A stretch of DNA of 35,538 bases from Streptomyces beigongshangae (GCF_019710745.1 NZ_JAHKJW010000024.1:1-35538); one strand, 5' to 3'; positions 25,280 through 34,046 are shown, numbered from the stretch's first letter. Numbers and translations: made by a program. Notes: generated by a model not told the origin, from the letters alone.

Positions 25280-27414
25280 CCACCGCCACGACCGGGACCA
25301 GGACGACGGGCCACGCCGTCGGCACCGCGCACACCCGGGTGGAGGGCCGCGACAAGGTCACCGGAGCGGCCCGCTACGCGGGGGAGATCCCCTTCACCGA
25401 GCTGGCCTTCGGCTGGTTCGCGCTGTCGACGGCCGCCCGCGGCCGGGTGCGCTCGGTGGAGAGCGACGCGGTCCTGGAGATGCCGGGCGTCCTGGCCGTC
25501 CTGCACCACGGGAACGCCCCGCGGGTCGACATCGACTACGTCGGCATGCTCGGTATGCCGCCGGACCCGACCGCCGCCGTCTTCCAGCACGACCGGGTGC
25601 CCCACGCGGGCTGGCCGGTCGCGCTGGTCGTCGCCGCGACCTCCGAGCAGGCCAGGGAGGCCGCCGAGGCACTGGTGGTGCACTACGAGGAGGAACCGCA
25701 CGACGTCACCTTCGCCGCGGGCAGCGAACACCCCGACGCGTACTCGATCCCCGGGCCGGGCGGGCCGGGCGTGACGGGGAAGGGCGACCTCGAAGCCGAA
25801 CTCGCCGCGTCCGCCGTAGTCCTGGACGCCGAGTACTCCACGCCGGAGGAGCACCACAACCCGATGGAGCCCCACGCGGCGACGGCCCGCTGGGACGGCG
25901 GCCGGCTGGAGGTCGTGGACTCCAACCAGGGCACGCTGTGGGTGGCGGACGAACTCGCGAAGATGTTCTCGCTCGACCCCGCGGCGGTGCGCGTGCGCTC
26001 CGAGCACGTCGGCGGCGGCTTCGGGAGCAAGGGCCTGCGCGCCCACCAGGTGGCCGCCGTGATGGCCGCGACCGTCCTGTCCCGGCCGGTCCGCGTCGTG
26101 ATGACCCGCCGTCAGATGTTCTCGCTCGCCGGCTACCGCAGCCCCACCAACCAGCGGGTCCGGCTCGGCGCCGACGCCGAGGGGCGGCTGCGCGCGCTGG
26201 AACACAGCTCCCTGAGTGTCACCTCGACCGTGCACGAGTTCATCGAGTCGGGCGCGGGACCGGCACGGGTGATGTACGACGCCCCCGCCCACCACACCGC
26301 CAACCGGGTCGTACGGCTCGACGTGCCGACCCCGACGTTCATGCGCGCCCCCGGCGAGGCGCCCGGCTCGTTCGCCCTGGAGTCGGCGCTCGACGAGCTC
26401 GCCGAGAAGTGCGGCATCGACCCGATCGAGCTGCGCGTGCGCAACGAGCCCGCGCTGGGCCCCGTGTCCGGGCTGCCGTTCAGCTCCCGCAACCTGCCCG
26501 CCTGCTTCCGCGAGGGCGCCCGCAGGTTCGGCTGGGCCGACCGGGACCCGCGTCCGGGCCTGCGCCGGGACGGGCGCTGGCTGCTCGGCACCGGGACCGC
26601 GGCGGCCTCCTTCTTCGCGGGGGCCATGCCGTCCACGGCGGCCGCGACCGCGGAGTCCGACGGCACCTTCACCGTGCGGATCAACGCCGCGGACATCGGC
26701 ACCGGCGCGCGGACGGCGCTCACCCTGGTCGCCGCCGACGCCCTCCAGGTGCCGACCGACCGGGTACGCGTACGGATCGGCGACAGCGACCTCGGCCCCG
26801 CGATGATCGCCGGTGGTTCGATGGGCACCCGCTCCTGGGCCTGGGCCGTCACGGCCGCGGCCGAGGAACTGCGCGAGCGGCTCGCCCTGAGCGACGCCGT
26901 CCCGCCGGAGGGCATCACCGTGCGGTCGGACACCACCGCGGCCGTCGGCGCCCTCACGCAGAAGGAACGGCACTCCTTCGGGGCACAGTTCGCCGAGGTC
27001 GCCGTGGACGTGGCCACCGGGGAGGTGCGGGTGCGCCGCATGCTCGGCGTCTTCGCCGCCGGCAAGATCGTCAACCCCCTCACGGCCCGCGGTCAGTTCA
27101 CCGGGGGGATGATCTGGGGCATCTCCATGGCCCTGCACGAAGAGGCGGTCAGGGACCGGAACACCGGCGCGCACTACGGCGCCGACCTCGCGGGCTACCA
27201 CGTCGCCACGCACGCCGACGTCCCGCTCGTCGAGGCGGACTGGGTGGACGACCCGGACCCGGACGACCCCGTCGGCATCAAGGGCATCGGCGAGATCGGC
27301 ATCGTGGGGGCCGCGGCGGCGGTCGCCAACGCCGTCTGGCACGCGACCGGCGTACGCCACCGCAGCCTGCCGATCCGGCCCGACCGCGTCCTGGAGGCGG
27401 GCGTCCGTGCTTGA
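25276..27414 (+). CDS. Molybdenum hydroxylase catalytic (Moco) subunit (PaoC/XdhB-like)
   Basis: A 712-residue large subunit that binds the molybdenum cofactor and hydroxylates the substrate. Visible family motifs are the N-terminal RVEGRDKVTGAARYAGEI, NPMEPHAATARW (195-206), EHVGGGFGSKG (243-253), FMRAPGEAPG, and the C-terminal GIKGIGEIGIVGAAAAV with catalytic Glu about residue 673. Length and motifs match PaoC-type subunits. The presence of the 4Fe-4S-type FAD subunit supports an aldehyde or aromatic substrate; the exact substrate cannot be read from sequence. It starts with an ATGA overlap and ends overlapping the XdhC-type gene by 8 bp. Confidence 0.9.
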
Positions 27415-28588
27415 CATCGCCGACGAACTGACCCGCTGGGCCGAGGAGGGGCGCGCGTTCGCCGTCGCCACCGTCGTGGCCGTCGGGGGCAGCGCGCCGC
27501 GCGGCCCGGGCGCGGCCCTCGCCGTCGACAGCGGGGGCACGGTGATCGGCTCGGTGTCCGGCGGCTGCGTGGAGGGGGCGGTGTACGACCTGTGCGTCCA
27601 GGCGCTCCAGGACGGCGCTACCGTCGTCGAACGGTTCGGCTACAGCGACGAGGACGCCTTCGCCGTCGGGCTGACCTGCGGCGGGGTCCTCGACATCATG
27701 ATCACCCCGGTCGGCGCGGACGCACCGGTCCGCGAGGTGTTCCGGGCGGCCCTGTCGGCCGCCGCCGCGGGCGAACCCAGGGCGCTGGCCCGGGTCGTCC
27801 GCGGCCCCGCGGACCTCCTGGGCAGAGCGCTGCTGGTGCGCCCGGACGGCTCGTACGAGGGCTCGTACGACAGCGGCGCCCCGGAACTGGACCGGACGGC
27901 GGCGGCCGAGGCGCGGGCGCTGCTGGACGCCGGCCGCACCGGCACCCTCGACCTCTCGGAGGACGGCACGCACTGCCCCGGCGGCCTCACCCTGCTGGTC
28001 GAGTCGAACGTCCCGCCGCCCCGCATGATCGTGTTCGGCGCGATCGACTTCGCCGCCGCGCTCGTCCGGGCCGGCAAGTTCCTCGGCTACCACGTGACGG
28101 TGTGCGACGCCCGCCCCGTGTTCGCCACCCGGGCCCGGTTCCCCGAGGCGGACGACCTCGTCGTGGACTGGCCGCACCGCTATCTGCGGGACACCGCGAC
28201 CGACGGGCGCACGGTCCTGTGCGTGCTCACCCACGACGCCAAGTTCGACATCCCCCTGCTGGAGCAGGCCCTGCGGATGCCGGTCGCGTTCGTCGGGGCG
28301 ATGGGCTCGCGCCGGACCCACGCCGACCGCGACCGCAGACTGCGCGAAGTCGGCCTGAACGACGCCGAACTGGCGCGGCTCAGGTCGCCGATCGGCCTGG
28401 ACCTGGGCGCCCGTACACCCGAGGAGACCGCCCTGTCCATCGTGGCGGAGATCGTCGCGACCCGTAACGGGGGGACGGGCGTCCCCCTCACGGACTCGGG
28501 CACCCCGATCCACCGCGACGGGCCACGGCGGAACCCGGCGGCCCCGGCGAACCCGGCGAACCCGGCGAAATCAGTGGAGGCCGCCTGA
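27407..28588 (+). CDS. XdhC/CoxI-family molybdenum cofactor maturation factor (PaoD-like)
   Basis: This 393-residue protein has an N-terminal XdhC/CoxI domain (ATVVAVGGSAPRGPGA, GSVSGGCVEGAV and LTCGGVLDIMI) and a C-terminal Rossmann-like XdhC domain (IVFGAIDFAAALVRAGKFLGY, then AFVGAMGSRRTHADR). Family members bind the cofactor, protect or help sulfurate it, and hand it to the apo-enzyme; they are not part of the finished complex. Position as last gene of the operon matches paoD and xdhC in other bacteria. GTG 27407 lies inside the end of the catalytic-subunit gene. The last 30 residues are an NPAAPANPANPAK repeat from a 9-bp DNA repeat. Confidence 0.88.
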   Translation: MLDIADELTRWAEEGRAFAVATVVAVGGSAPRGPGAALAVDSGGTVIGSVSGGCVEGAVYDLCVQALQDGATVVERFGYSDEDAFAVGLTCGGVLDIMITPVGADAPVREVFRAALSAAAAGEPRALARVVRGPADLLGRALLVRPDGSYEGSYDSGAPELDRTAAAEARALLDAGRTGTLDLSEDGTHCPGGLTLLVESNVPPPRMIVFGAIDFAAALVRAGKFLGYHVTVCDARPVFATRARFPEADDLVVDWPHRYLRDTATDGRTVLCVLTHDAKFDIPLLEQALRMPVAFVGAMGSRRTHADRDRRLREVGLNDAELARLRSPIGLDLGARTPEETALSIVAEIVATRNGGTGVPLTDSGTPIHRDGPRRNPAAPANPANPAKSVEAA

Positions 28589-28609
28589 GGTCCGGCTCCG
28601 CGGAGCGCG

Positions 28610-29029
28610 TCACACACGGTCGGCCACGATGAGCAGGTACTGGAAACTGCCGTTGCGGTAGGCGTCGATGAACCTCTCCTCGATGCCGGTGACCAGATGA
28701 CCGGCCCGTGCGCGCAGTTCCCAGTAGGGGAGGGCGTCGGCGGTGAGGTCCTGCACGTGCACGGGGACGAGCCGGTTGCGGGCCATCGCGCGGAAGTACT
28801 CCGAGCGCGGGTGGATGTCGCAGATGTAGTGGGCGTTGATCAGCGACACCTCGCGGGAGGCCCGCCCGTAGGCGTCGTTGTAGCAGCCCGTGATCATCAC
28901 GTAGCGGCCGGCGCGGCGCAGCAACCGGGCGTGCTCGGCGAAGAGCAGGTCCAGCTCCACGTACATGGTGGACTCGTTGTTCCACGAGGCCGCGTACGCG
29001 CCCGTGGCCAGCCCGGTGTCGAGCATGCC
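28610..29029 (-). pseudogene. C-terminal fragment of geranyl diphosphate 2-C-methyltransferase
   Basis: About 138 residues from MLDTGLATG to the natural stop match the C-terminal half of the methyltransferase that makes 2-methylgeranyl diphosphate for 2-methylisoborneol. Diagnostic stretches are SWNNESTMYVEL, AGRYVMITGCYNDAYG, INAHYICDIHPRSEYFRAMA and GSFQYLLIVADRV. The N-terminal half, with the SAM-binding glycine motif, is missing. An ATG at 29179 could start a 189-residue chimera, but its first 50 residues are out-of-frame encapsulin DNA. The C-terminus is well preserved, so the deletion may be recent. Inactivity is inferred from loss of the SAM site. Confidence 0.8.
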
Positions 29030-29031
29030 CT

Positions 29032-29110
29032 GCGGTTCACGGGCCTGCGCCGCCGCTCGGCGAACGCGGCCAGCTGCGCGGCGAAGGACGGGGTGCGCTC
29101 CGTGAACCGC
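29032..29110. repeat. 11-bp perfect inverted repeat spanning the deletion junction
   Basis: GCGGTTCACGG (29032-29042) and CCGTGAACCGC (29100-29110) flank 57 bp that contain the point where encapsulin-like sequence gives way to methyltransferase-like sequence. Confidence 0.5.
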
Positions 29111-29582
29111 TGGAGGCTGTCCCGGTCGAGCGCCGGCACCACGCCCGCGGTCCCGGCCCGCATCGAACTGCGCCAGCACGGGTCTTCCTGGCCGATGGCC
29201 TCGTCGCCCAGCCCCGCACCGTCCGTGACGACCTCGGCGACCTCGTCCTCGCCGTACCTGCCGGTGGTGCAGGGGGTGAAGCGGCCGTGGACGACGAGGT
29301 ACGTCTGCGTGACGGGCTCCCCCTCGCCGAAGAGGAGCTGCCCGACGCGCACCTCCCGCACCCGGAAGTACGAGGCGAGCTCCGTCAGTGCCGCCGTGTC
29401 GGAGCAGCCGTGCAGGGCGGGGAGTTCCGCGAGGGTCCCGGGGACGCCCTTGATGTCGTCCGCGCCGTTCTGCTCGAACTGCACCCGGCCCCGGCCGACG
29501 CGCAGCTGCAGTGGCTGGTGCACTCCGCCCCGACGTCGGCGGGCGCGGCCGCGCTGTCGGGTGGACTTTCCGGGACGGTCAC
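29059..29582 (-). pseudogene. Remnant of EshA-like family 2B encapsulin (cyclic-nucleotide-binding domain)
   Basis: From 29529 down to 29059 one reverse frame reads GGVHQPLQLRV, GRVQFEQNGADDIKGVPGTL, VRVGQLLFGEGEPVTQTYLV and TTGRYGEDEVAEVV. This matches the cyclic-nucleotide-binding insertion of EshA-type proteins, now classed as family 2B encapsulins, which sit beside the 2-methylisoborneol synthase. A plausible original start, GTG 29582 preceded by TCCTCC on the forward strand (GGAGGA when read), lies in a different frame. About 40-50 residues that should join start and domain are missing, and the shell-forming C-terminal part is entirely absent. The next recognisable DNA is methyltransferase. 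This is therefore a broken gene with at least two internal deletions. Confidence 0.75.
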
Positions 29583-30075
29583 ATGTCCTCCGCATACGTG
29601 GTTCGGTGCGTGGTCCGGCATACGTGGGTGGTCGGCGGCCACGGGTGGCCGGGGGCGGGGTCACGGCTGGTGCGGCGGATGCCGGGGCGACGGCTGACGG
29701 GCGTGCGGCCCGCTGGACGGTGTGTGCCGCGTGTAAAGCCAAACAGTCACGGGTGGCGGCCGGGAACCGCGTGAACGGGGCGTGTTCACGTCTCGGTGGT
29801 GAGGATCGACCGAAGAGTGCGGGGCGACGGCGCGGCACCGCGCTCCCACGCCGTGCGGCCGTCCCCGCACGACCGGCGCGGAAGGCGCACGAGCGGCTCG
29901 ACCCGAGCAGCCCGGAAGACCCTCTTGGACCCTTTGGGGTGGTTTCGAGGAGACCCGAACAGAACGGAGGGGAACAGGGCGGAGCGGGGCGGGACCGGGC
30001 GGGGCGGACCCGGTGTTCGCGTCGCCCGATCGCGTCCGGGTCTTGCCCGGCCTCCGGGAAGGCGGCACACTGGTG
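29583..30075. other. Gene-free spacer between the relic operon and paaA
   Basis: About 490 bp without a credible gene. It holds a locally AT-richer stretch around 29731-29748 that may be the old promoter of the encapsulin relic. It also holds an inverted repeat CGTGAAC-N7-GTTCACG (29770-29790). A possible paaA promoter is TTGCCC (30043-30048), 17 bp, then CACACT (30066-30071), which is weak at -10. CGGCAC-ACTG-GTGCCG (30063-30078) overlaps that -10 candidate. Confidence 0.4.
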
Positions 30076-30091
30076 CCGAACGAATGGTCGG
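30076..30091. promoter_or_regulatory. PaaR-like operator upstream of paaA
   Basis: CCGAACGAATGGTCGG is a near-palindrome matching, with two mismatches, the form CCGAACGNNCGTTCGG. As I recall it, the TetR-family phenylacetate repressor PaaR recognises CNAACGNNCGTTNG in Thermus. It lies 17 bp before the paaA start and overlaps the likely transcription start region, as expected for repression relieved by phenylacetyl-CoA. No paaR gene lies in this window. Confidence 0.55.
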
Positions 30092-30108
30092 TAGGGAAGC
30101 TGGTATCG

Positions 30109-31095
30109 ATGACCACGACACACTCCGCCGGGACGGCCCTCCCGGAGCAGTCGTTGCAGGAGCACTTCGACGCGACGATCGCGCGGGACCAGCGGATCGA
30201 GCCCCGCGACTGGATGCCCGACGGCTACCGCAAGACGCTCGTCCGGCAGATCGCGCAGCACGCCCACTCGGAGATCATCGGCATGCAGCCCGAGGGCGAG
30301 TGGATAACCCGCGCCCCGTCGCTGCGCCGCAAGGCCATCCTGTTCGCGAAGGTCCAGGACGAGGCCGGGCACGGGCTGTACCTGTACTCGGCCGCCGAGA
30401 CGCTGGGCGCCGACCGCGCGGACCTGACCGAGCGGCTGATCGAGGGACGCCAGAAATACTCGTCGATCTTCAACTACCCGACCCCGACGTTCGCCGACGT
30501 CGGGGTGATCGGCTGGTTCGTCGACGGCGCCGCGATCTGCAACCAGGTCCCGCTGTGCAGAAGTTCGTACGGGCCCTACGCGCGCGCGATGGTGCGGATC
30601 TGCAAGGAGGAGTCGTTCCACCAGAGGCAGGGGTACGAGCTGCTGATGACCATGATGCGCGGCACCGGGGCGCAGCGGACCATGGTCCAGGAGGCGGTGG
30701 ACCGCTGGTGGTGGCCCTCGCTCATGATGTTCGGCCCGCCCGACGGCGACTCGCCCAACTCGGCGGCCTCGATGGCCTGGAAGATCAAGCGGCACAGCAA
30801 CGACGAACTGCGTCAGCGGTTCGTCGACATGACGGTCCCGCAGGCGGAGAAGCTCGGCGTGACCCTCCCGGACCCGGACCTGCGCTGGAACGCGGAGCGC
30901 GGCCGGCACGACTTCGGCACCCCCGACTGGTCCGAGCTCAAGCGGGTCATCGGCGGCGACGGACCGCGCAACGCCGAGCGGCTGGAACGCCGCAGGTCCG
31001 CCCACCAGGAGGGCGCCTGGGTGCGGGAGGCGGCCACGGCCTACGCGGCCAAGCAGGCGCGGCGCGTCCGCGCACAGGAAGGAGCGGTGGCATGA
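30109..31095 (+). CDS. paaA: 1,2-phenylacetyl-CoA epoxidase, catalytic subunit A
   Basis: This 328-residue protein is the di-iron monooxygenase subunit that epoxidises the aromatic ring of phenylacetyl-CoA, first step of the aerobic hybrid pathway. The four-helix ligand motifs are visible: KVQDEAGHGLYLYSAAETLG (ExxH) and ICKEESFHQRQGYELL (ExxH), with the characteristic IFNYPTPTFADVGVIGWFVDGAA between them. Length matches the family. ATG 30109 follows AGGGAAG (30093-30099); an upstream in-frame start at 30013 would include the operator and promoter. It is the first gene of a tightly packed paaABCDE operon. The last bases overlap paaB (ATGA). PaaA works in a heterocomplex with PaaC and PaaB and takes electrons from PaaE. 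Confidence 0.97.
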   Translation: MTTTHSAGTALPEQSLQEHFDATIARDQRIEPRDWMPDGYRKTLVRQIAQHAHSEIIGMQPEGEWITRAPSLRRKAILFAKVQDEAGHGLYLYSAAETLGADRADLTERLIEGRQKYSSIFNYPTPTFADVGVIGWFVDGAAICNQVPLCRSSYGPYARAMVRICKEESFHQRQGYELLMTMMRGTGAQRTMVQEAVDRWWWPSLMMFGPPDGDSPNSAASMAWKIKRHSNDELRQRFVDMTVPQAEKLGVTLPDPDLRWNAERGRHDFGTPDWSELKRVIGGDGPRNAERLERRRSAHQEGAWVREAATAYAAKQARRVRAQEGAVA

Positions 31096-31454
31096 GCGAC
31101 TCCGCCCCGGGCACCGCCGCGGCCCCGGACACCGCTGCGGGCACCGTCCCCGCCCTCCGGCAGGGCGCCCCCAGGGGCGACTGGCCGCTGTACGAGGTCT
31201 TCGTGCGCGGCAAGCGCGGGCTGAACCACGTCCACGTGGGCTCCCTGCACGCCGCCGACGACACCATGGCCCTCACCCACGCGCGCGACCTCTACACCCG
31301 CCGCAACGAGGGCGTCTCGATCTGGGTGGTGCGCTCGGAGCACATCGCCGCGTCCACCCGCGACGAGAAGGACCCGTTCTTCGCGCCGAGCGCCGACAAG
31401 GTCTACCGACACCCGACCTTCTACGACATCCCCGACGACGTCCCGCACATCTGA
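31092..31454 (+). CDS. paaB: 1,2-phenylacetyl-CoA epoxidase subunit B
   Basis: A 120-residue small subunit. The core WPLYEVFVRGKRGLNHVHVG, ARDLYTRRNEGVSIWVVRSEHI and YRHPTFYDIPDDVPHI is typical of PaaB, which has no catalytic site and bridges PaaAC heterodimers. The first 30 residues form an Ala/Pro/Thr-rich extension beyond the usual start of homology. The ATG overlaps the paaA stop. The gap to paaC is 10 bp. Confidence 0.95.
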   Translation: MSDSAPGTAAAPDTAAGTVPALRQGAPRGDWPLYEVFVRGKRGLNHVHVGSLHAADDTMALTHARDLYTRRNEGVSIWVVRSEHIAASTRDEKDPFFAPSADKVYRHPTFYDIPDDVPHI

Positions 31455-31464
31455 GGAGCAGGGC

Positions 31465-32292
31465 ATGAGCGACGACCATGTCTACCTGTCCCTCGCGGAG
31501 GGGCACGAGGACGACACCCGCTGGGCGTACGGCACCGGCTTCGAGGACCCGCTGCACGGGGTGGACACCGCCGTGCCCGAGGGCCTCGACGCCGCCCGGC
31601 TCGCCGCCGACTGCGTGGCCCTCGCCGACGACGCCCTGGTCGGTGCCCAGCGGCTGGCCGAATGGACCACCCGCGCCCCCGAGCTGGAGGAGGAGGTCGC
31701 GCTCGCCAACATCGGCCTCGACCTCCTCGGCCAGGCCCGCCTGCTCTACGCGCGCGCGGGCCGGGCCGACGGCACCGGGCGCGACGAGGACGCGTACGCC
31801 TACTTCCGCGACCCGCAGGACTTCAGGAACGTACGCCTGGCCGAACTCCCCGGAGGGGACTTCGCGTTCTGCGTCGTACGGCTGCTGGTGCTGTCCAGCT
31901 GGCGGCTCGCGCACTTCGGGGAGCTGTCGTCGCACCCCGACCCGGTCCTCGCGGCCGTCGCGGCGAAGGGCGTCAAGGAGCTGACGTACCACCGGCAGTA
32001 CGCCGCCGAGTGGGTCGTGCGCCTCGGGGACGGCACGGACGAGTCGCACCGCCGCACGCGCCGGGCGATGGAGCAGGTGGCGCCCTACTTCGGCGAGCTG
32101 TTCACGGCGTACGACGCACGGGACGAGGTCGTCGCCGTCCTGCGGCAGGTCACCGGGGCGGCCGGACTGCCCATGCCGGTGTACCGGCCGCTGCCGGGCG
32201 CCGGCCGGAGCGGGGAGCACACCGAGCACCTCGCGCCGCTCCTGGCCGAGCTGCAGGGCGTGGCCCGCGCGCATCCGGGGGCGACGTGGTGA
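31465..32292 (+). CDS. paaC: 1,2-phenylacetyl-CoA epoxidase subunit C
   Basis: This 275-residue protein is the structural ferritin-like partner of PaaA. Recognisable blocks are LAEWTTRAPELEEEVALANIGLDLLGQAR, YFRDPQDFRNVRLAELPGGDFAFCVVR and KGVKELTYHRQYAAEWVVRLGDGTDESHRR. The fold is that of a di-iron protein, but in this family the subunit carries no active metal site. ATG 31465 has GAGGAG 6 bp upstream. It ends overlapping paaD (GTGA). Confidence 0.95.
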   Translation: MSDDHVYLSLAEGHEDDTRWAYGTGFEDPLHGVDTAVPEGLDAARLAADCVALADDALVGAQRLAEWTTRAPELEEEVALANIGLDLLGQARLLYARAGRADGTGRDEDAYAYFRDPQDFRNVRLAELPGGDFAFCVVRLLVLSSWRLAHFGELSSHPDPVLAAVAAKGVKELTYHRQYAAEWVVRLGDGTDESHRRTRRAMEQVAPYFGELFTAYDARDEVVAVLRQVTGAAGLPMPVYRPLPGAGRSGEHTEHLAPLLAELQGVARAHPGATW

Positions 32293-32801
32293 CCGCGGCG
32301 CAGGACGTGCGGCGCGCCCGGCACCTCGCCGAACAGGTGCCGGACCCCGAACTGCCCATGCTCACGCTGGCCGACCTCGGCGTCCTGCGCGCGGTCGAGA
32401 TGACCGCCGACGGCACCGTGGTCGCGAGCCTGACGCCGACCTACTCGGGCTGTCCGGCGATGGCCGAGATGCGCGCGGACGTGGCGGCACGGCTGCGTGG
32501 CGCGGGATACGCGCGCGTGGAGATCCGTACCGTCCTGGACCCGCCGTGGACCAGCGACTGGATCACCCCGGAGGGGCGGCGCAAGCTCACCGAGCACGGG
32601 ATCGCGCCACCGGGGGCCGCGCCCCGGCCCGCGGCCGGTCCGGTGCCCCTGGTCCTGGCCCCCGCCCGGCGCGCGGTGGCGTGCCCGCGCTGCGGTGCGG
32701 CGGACACCGAGGAGACCTCGCGCTTCGCCGCCACGTCCTGCAAGGCGCTGTACCGCTGCCGCGTCTGCCGCGAGCCGTTCGAGTACGTCAAGGAGATCTG
32801 A
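32289..32801 (+). CDS. paaD: PaaD, Fe-S maturation protein for phenylacetyl-CoA epoxidase
   Basis: This 170-residue protein has an N-terminal DUF59/MIP18-like domain (VPDPELPMLTLADLGVLRAVEM, then LTPTYSGCPAMAEM). Its C-terminal zinc-ribbon-like segment has paired cysteines CPRCG and CRVCREPFEYVKEI. PaaD is required in vivo for an active epoxidase, probably in assembling its metal centres, and is related to SufT-type factors. GTG 32289 forms a GTGA overlap with the paaC stop; GTG 32286 is an equally possible start one codon earlier. The final stop overlaps the paaE ATG by one base. Confidence 0.93.
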   Translation: MTAAQDVRRARHLAEQVPDPELPMLTLADLGVLRAVEMTADGTVVASLTPTYSGCPAMAEMRADVAARLRGAGYARVEIRTVLDPPWTSDWITPEGRRKLTEHGIAPPGAAPRPAAGPVPLVLAPARRAVACPRCGAADTEETSRFAATSCKALYRCRVCREPFEYVKEI

Positions 32802-33976
32802 TGGAAGGCATTAAGGAAGACCCGGCGACCCCGGCGACCCCGGCGACTGCGGCGGACCGGGCTGTCCGGACACCGGCTCCCGCCCCCGCGCGGCCGGTGC
32901 CCGCGCGGGCGCGCCGCCGCCCGGCCTTCCACACCCTGCGCGTCGCCGCCGTGCAGCCGCTGTGCGAGGACGCGGCGGCCGTGAGCTTCGAGATCCCGGC
33001 GGAGCTGGCGGCGGAGTTCGCCTTCGCGCCCGGCCAGTCGCTGACGCTGCGGCGCGAGATCGACGGACGGGACGAGCGGCGCTCGTACTCGATCTGTTCC
33101 CCGGCCGGTTCGGCGCCGCGCATCGGCGTGCGGGTGGTGCCGGGCGGTCTGTTCTCGGCGTGGCTCGTACGGGAGGTGCGCCCGGGGGACGCGGTGGAGG
33201 TGATGGCGCCCACCGGCGCGTTCACGCCCGACCTCACCGTGCCCGGCCGCCATGTGCTGGTCGCGGCCGGCTCCGGGGTCACCCCGATGCTCTCCATCGC
33301 CGAGTCCGTCCTGGCCGCGGACCCGCGTTCGACGGTCACCCTCCTCTACGGCAACCGGCGCACGGGCACCGTGATGTTCGCCGACGAGCTGGCGGACCTG
33401 AAGGACCTGTACCCGGCCCGGTTCCAGCTCGCCCACGTGCTGTCCCGCGAGCCGCGCGAGGCCGAGGTGCTGTCGGGCCGCATCGACGCGGACCGGCTCG
33501 CGGCACTCGTCGGCTCACTGGTCGACGTGCGGGCCGTGGACCACTGGTGGCTGTGCGGACCGCAGGGCATGGTCCTCGACGCCCAGCGGGTCCTGACGGA
33601 CCTCGGCGTGCCGGGCGACCGTGTCCACCGGGAACTGTTCTTCGCCGACGACGGGCCCGTACGAGAGATGCGTCACGACGAGACCGCGGTGCGGGGGCCC
33701 GTCAGCCGGGTCACCGTCACGCTCGACGGCCGCTCCACCACCTCGGCCCTGGCCAGGGACCGGAGCATCCTCGAAGGCGCCCAGCGGACCCGCCCCGACC
33801 TCCCCTTCGCGTGCAAGGGCGGCGTCTGCGGCACCTGCCGGGCCCTGGTCACCGACGGCAAGGCGGACATGCGCCGCAACTTCGCCCTGGAGAACGCGGA
33901 GGTCGACGCGGGATACGTCCTGACGTGCCAGTCCTTCCCGGTCTCGGAGACACTGACCGTGGACTTCGACAGCTGA
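32801..33976 (+). CDS. paaE: Phenylacetyl-CoA epoxidase reductase PaaE
   Basis: A 391-residue NADPH-dependent reductase feeding electrons to PaaA. After a low-complexity N-terminus (ATPATPATAA, then a Pro/Ala/Arg stretch) comes an FAD domain (RSYSICSPAG). A nicotinamide-binding domain follows (AAGSGVTPMLSIAESVL, LLYGNRRTGTVMFADEL, WWLCGPQGMV). A C-terminal plant-type 2Fe-2S ferredoxin domain completes it (FACKGGVCGTCRALVTDG, with the last Cys in LTCQSFP). This domain order matches PaaE. The N-terminal extension of about 40 residues is longer than usual and is coded by short DNA repeats. No clear terminator follows before the fprA promoter region. Confidence 0.96.
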   Translation: MEGIKEDPATPATPATAADRAVRTPAPAPARPVPARARRRPAFHTLRVAAVQPLCEDAAAVSFEIPAELAAEFAFAPGQSLTLRREIDGRDERRSYSICSPAGSAPRIGVRVVPGGLFSAWLVREVRPGDAVEVMAPTGAFTPDLTVPGRHVLVAAGSGVTPMLSIAESVLAADPRSTVTLLYGNRRTGTVMFADELADLKDLYPARFQLAHVLSREPREAEVLSGRIDADRLAALVGSLVDVRAVDHWWLCGPQGMVLDAQRVLTDLGVPGDRVHRELFFADDGPVREMRHDETAVRGPVSRVTVTLDGRSTTSALARDRSILEGAQRTRPDLPFACKGGVCGTCRALVTDGKADMRRNFALENAEVDAGYVLTCQSFPVSETLTVDFDS

Positions 33977-34001
33977 GCGAACGCTCCTGCGACCGCCGAC
34001 T

Positions 34002-34018
34002 CATAAGTCTGCCTTATG
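34002..34018. promoter_or_regulatory. CATAAG-N5-CTTATG inverted repeat upstream of fprA
   Basis: Perfect 6-bp arms around TCTGC, in a locally AT-rich patch 95 bp before the fprA start. It is operator-like; the binding protein is not recognised. A terminator role for paa is less likely because the stem is short and AT-rich. Confidence 0.4.
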
Positions 34019-34046
34019 GGGTCATAGATCCAGCCCGGCTACAAGC

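Noticed and set aside
28595..28606. 12-bp palindrome GCTCCGCGGAGC between the XdhC-like gene and the methyltransferase relic as terminator
   Set aside because: As a hairpin it gives only a 4-bp stem; too weak to call.
28697..30094. Forward frame of 465 codons across the relic operon
   Set aside because: No recognisable motif; the reverse strand holds clear encapsulin and methyltransferase similarity in this stretch.
29796..31091. Long forward frame upstream of and in frame with paaB
   Set aside because: It runs opposite in reading to paaA and is Arg-rich without motifs; PaaB homology starts after ATG 31092, which overlaps the paaA stop.
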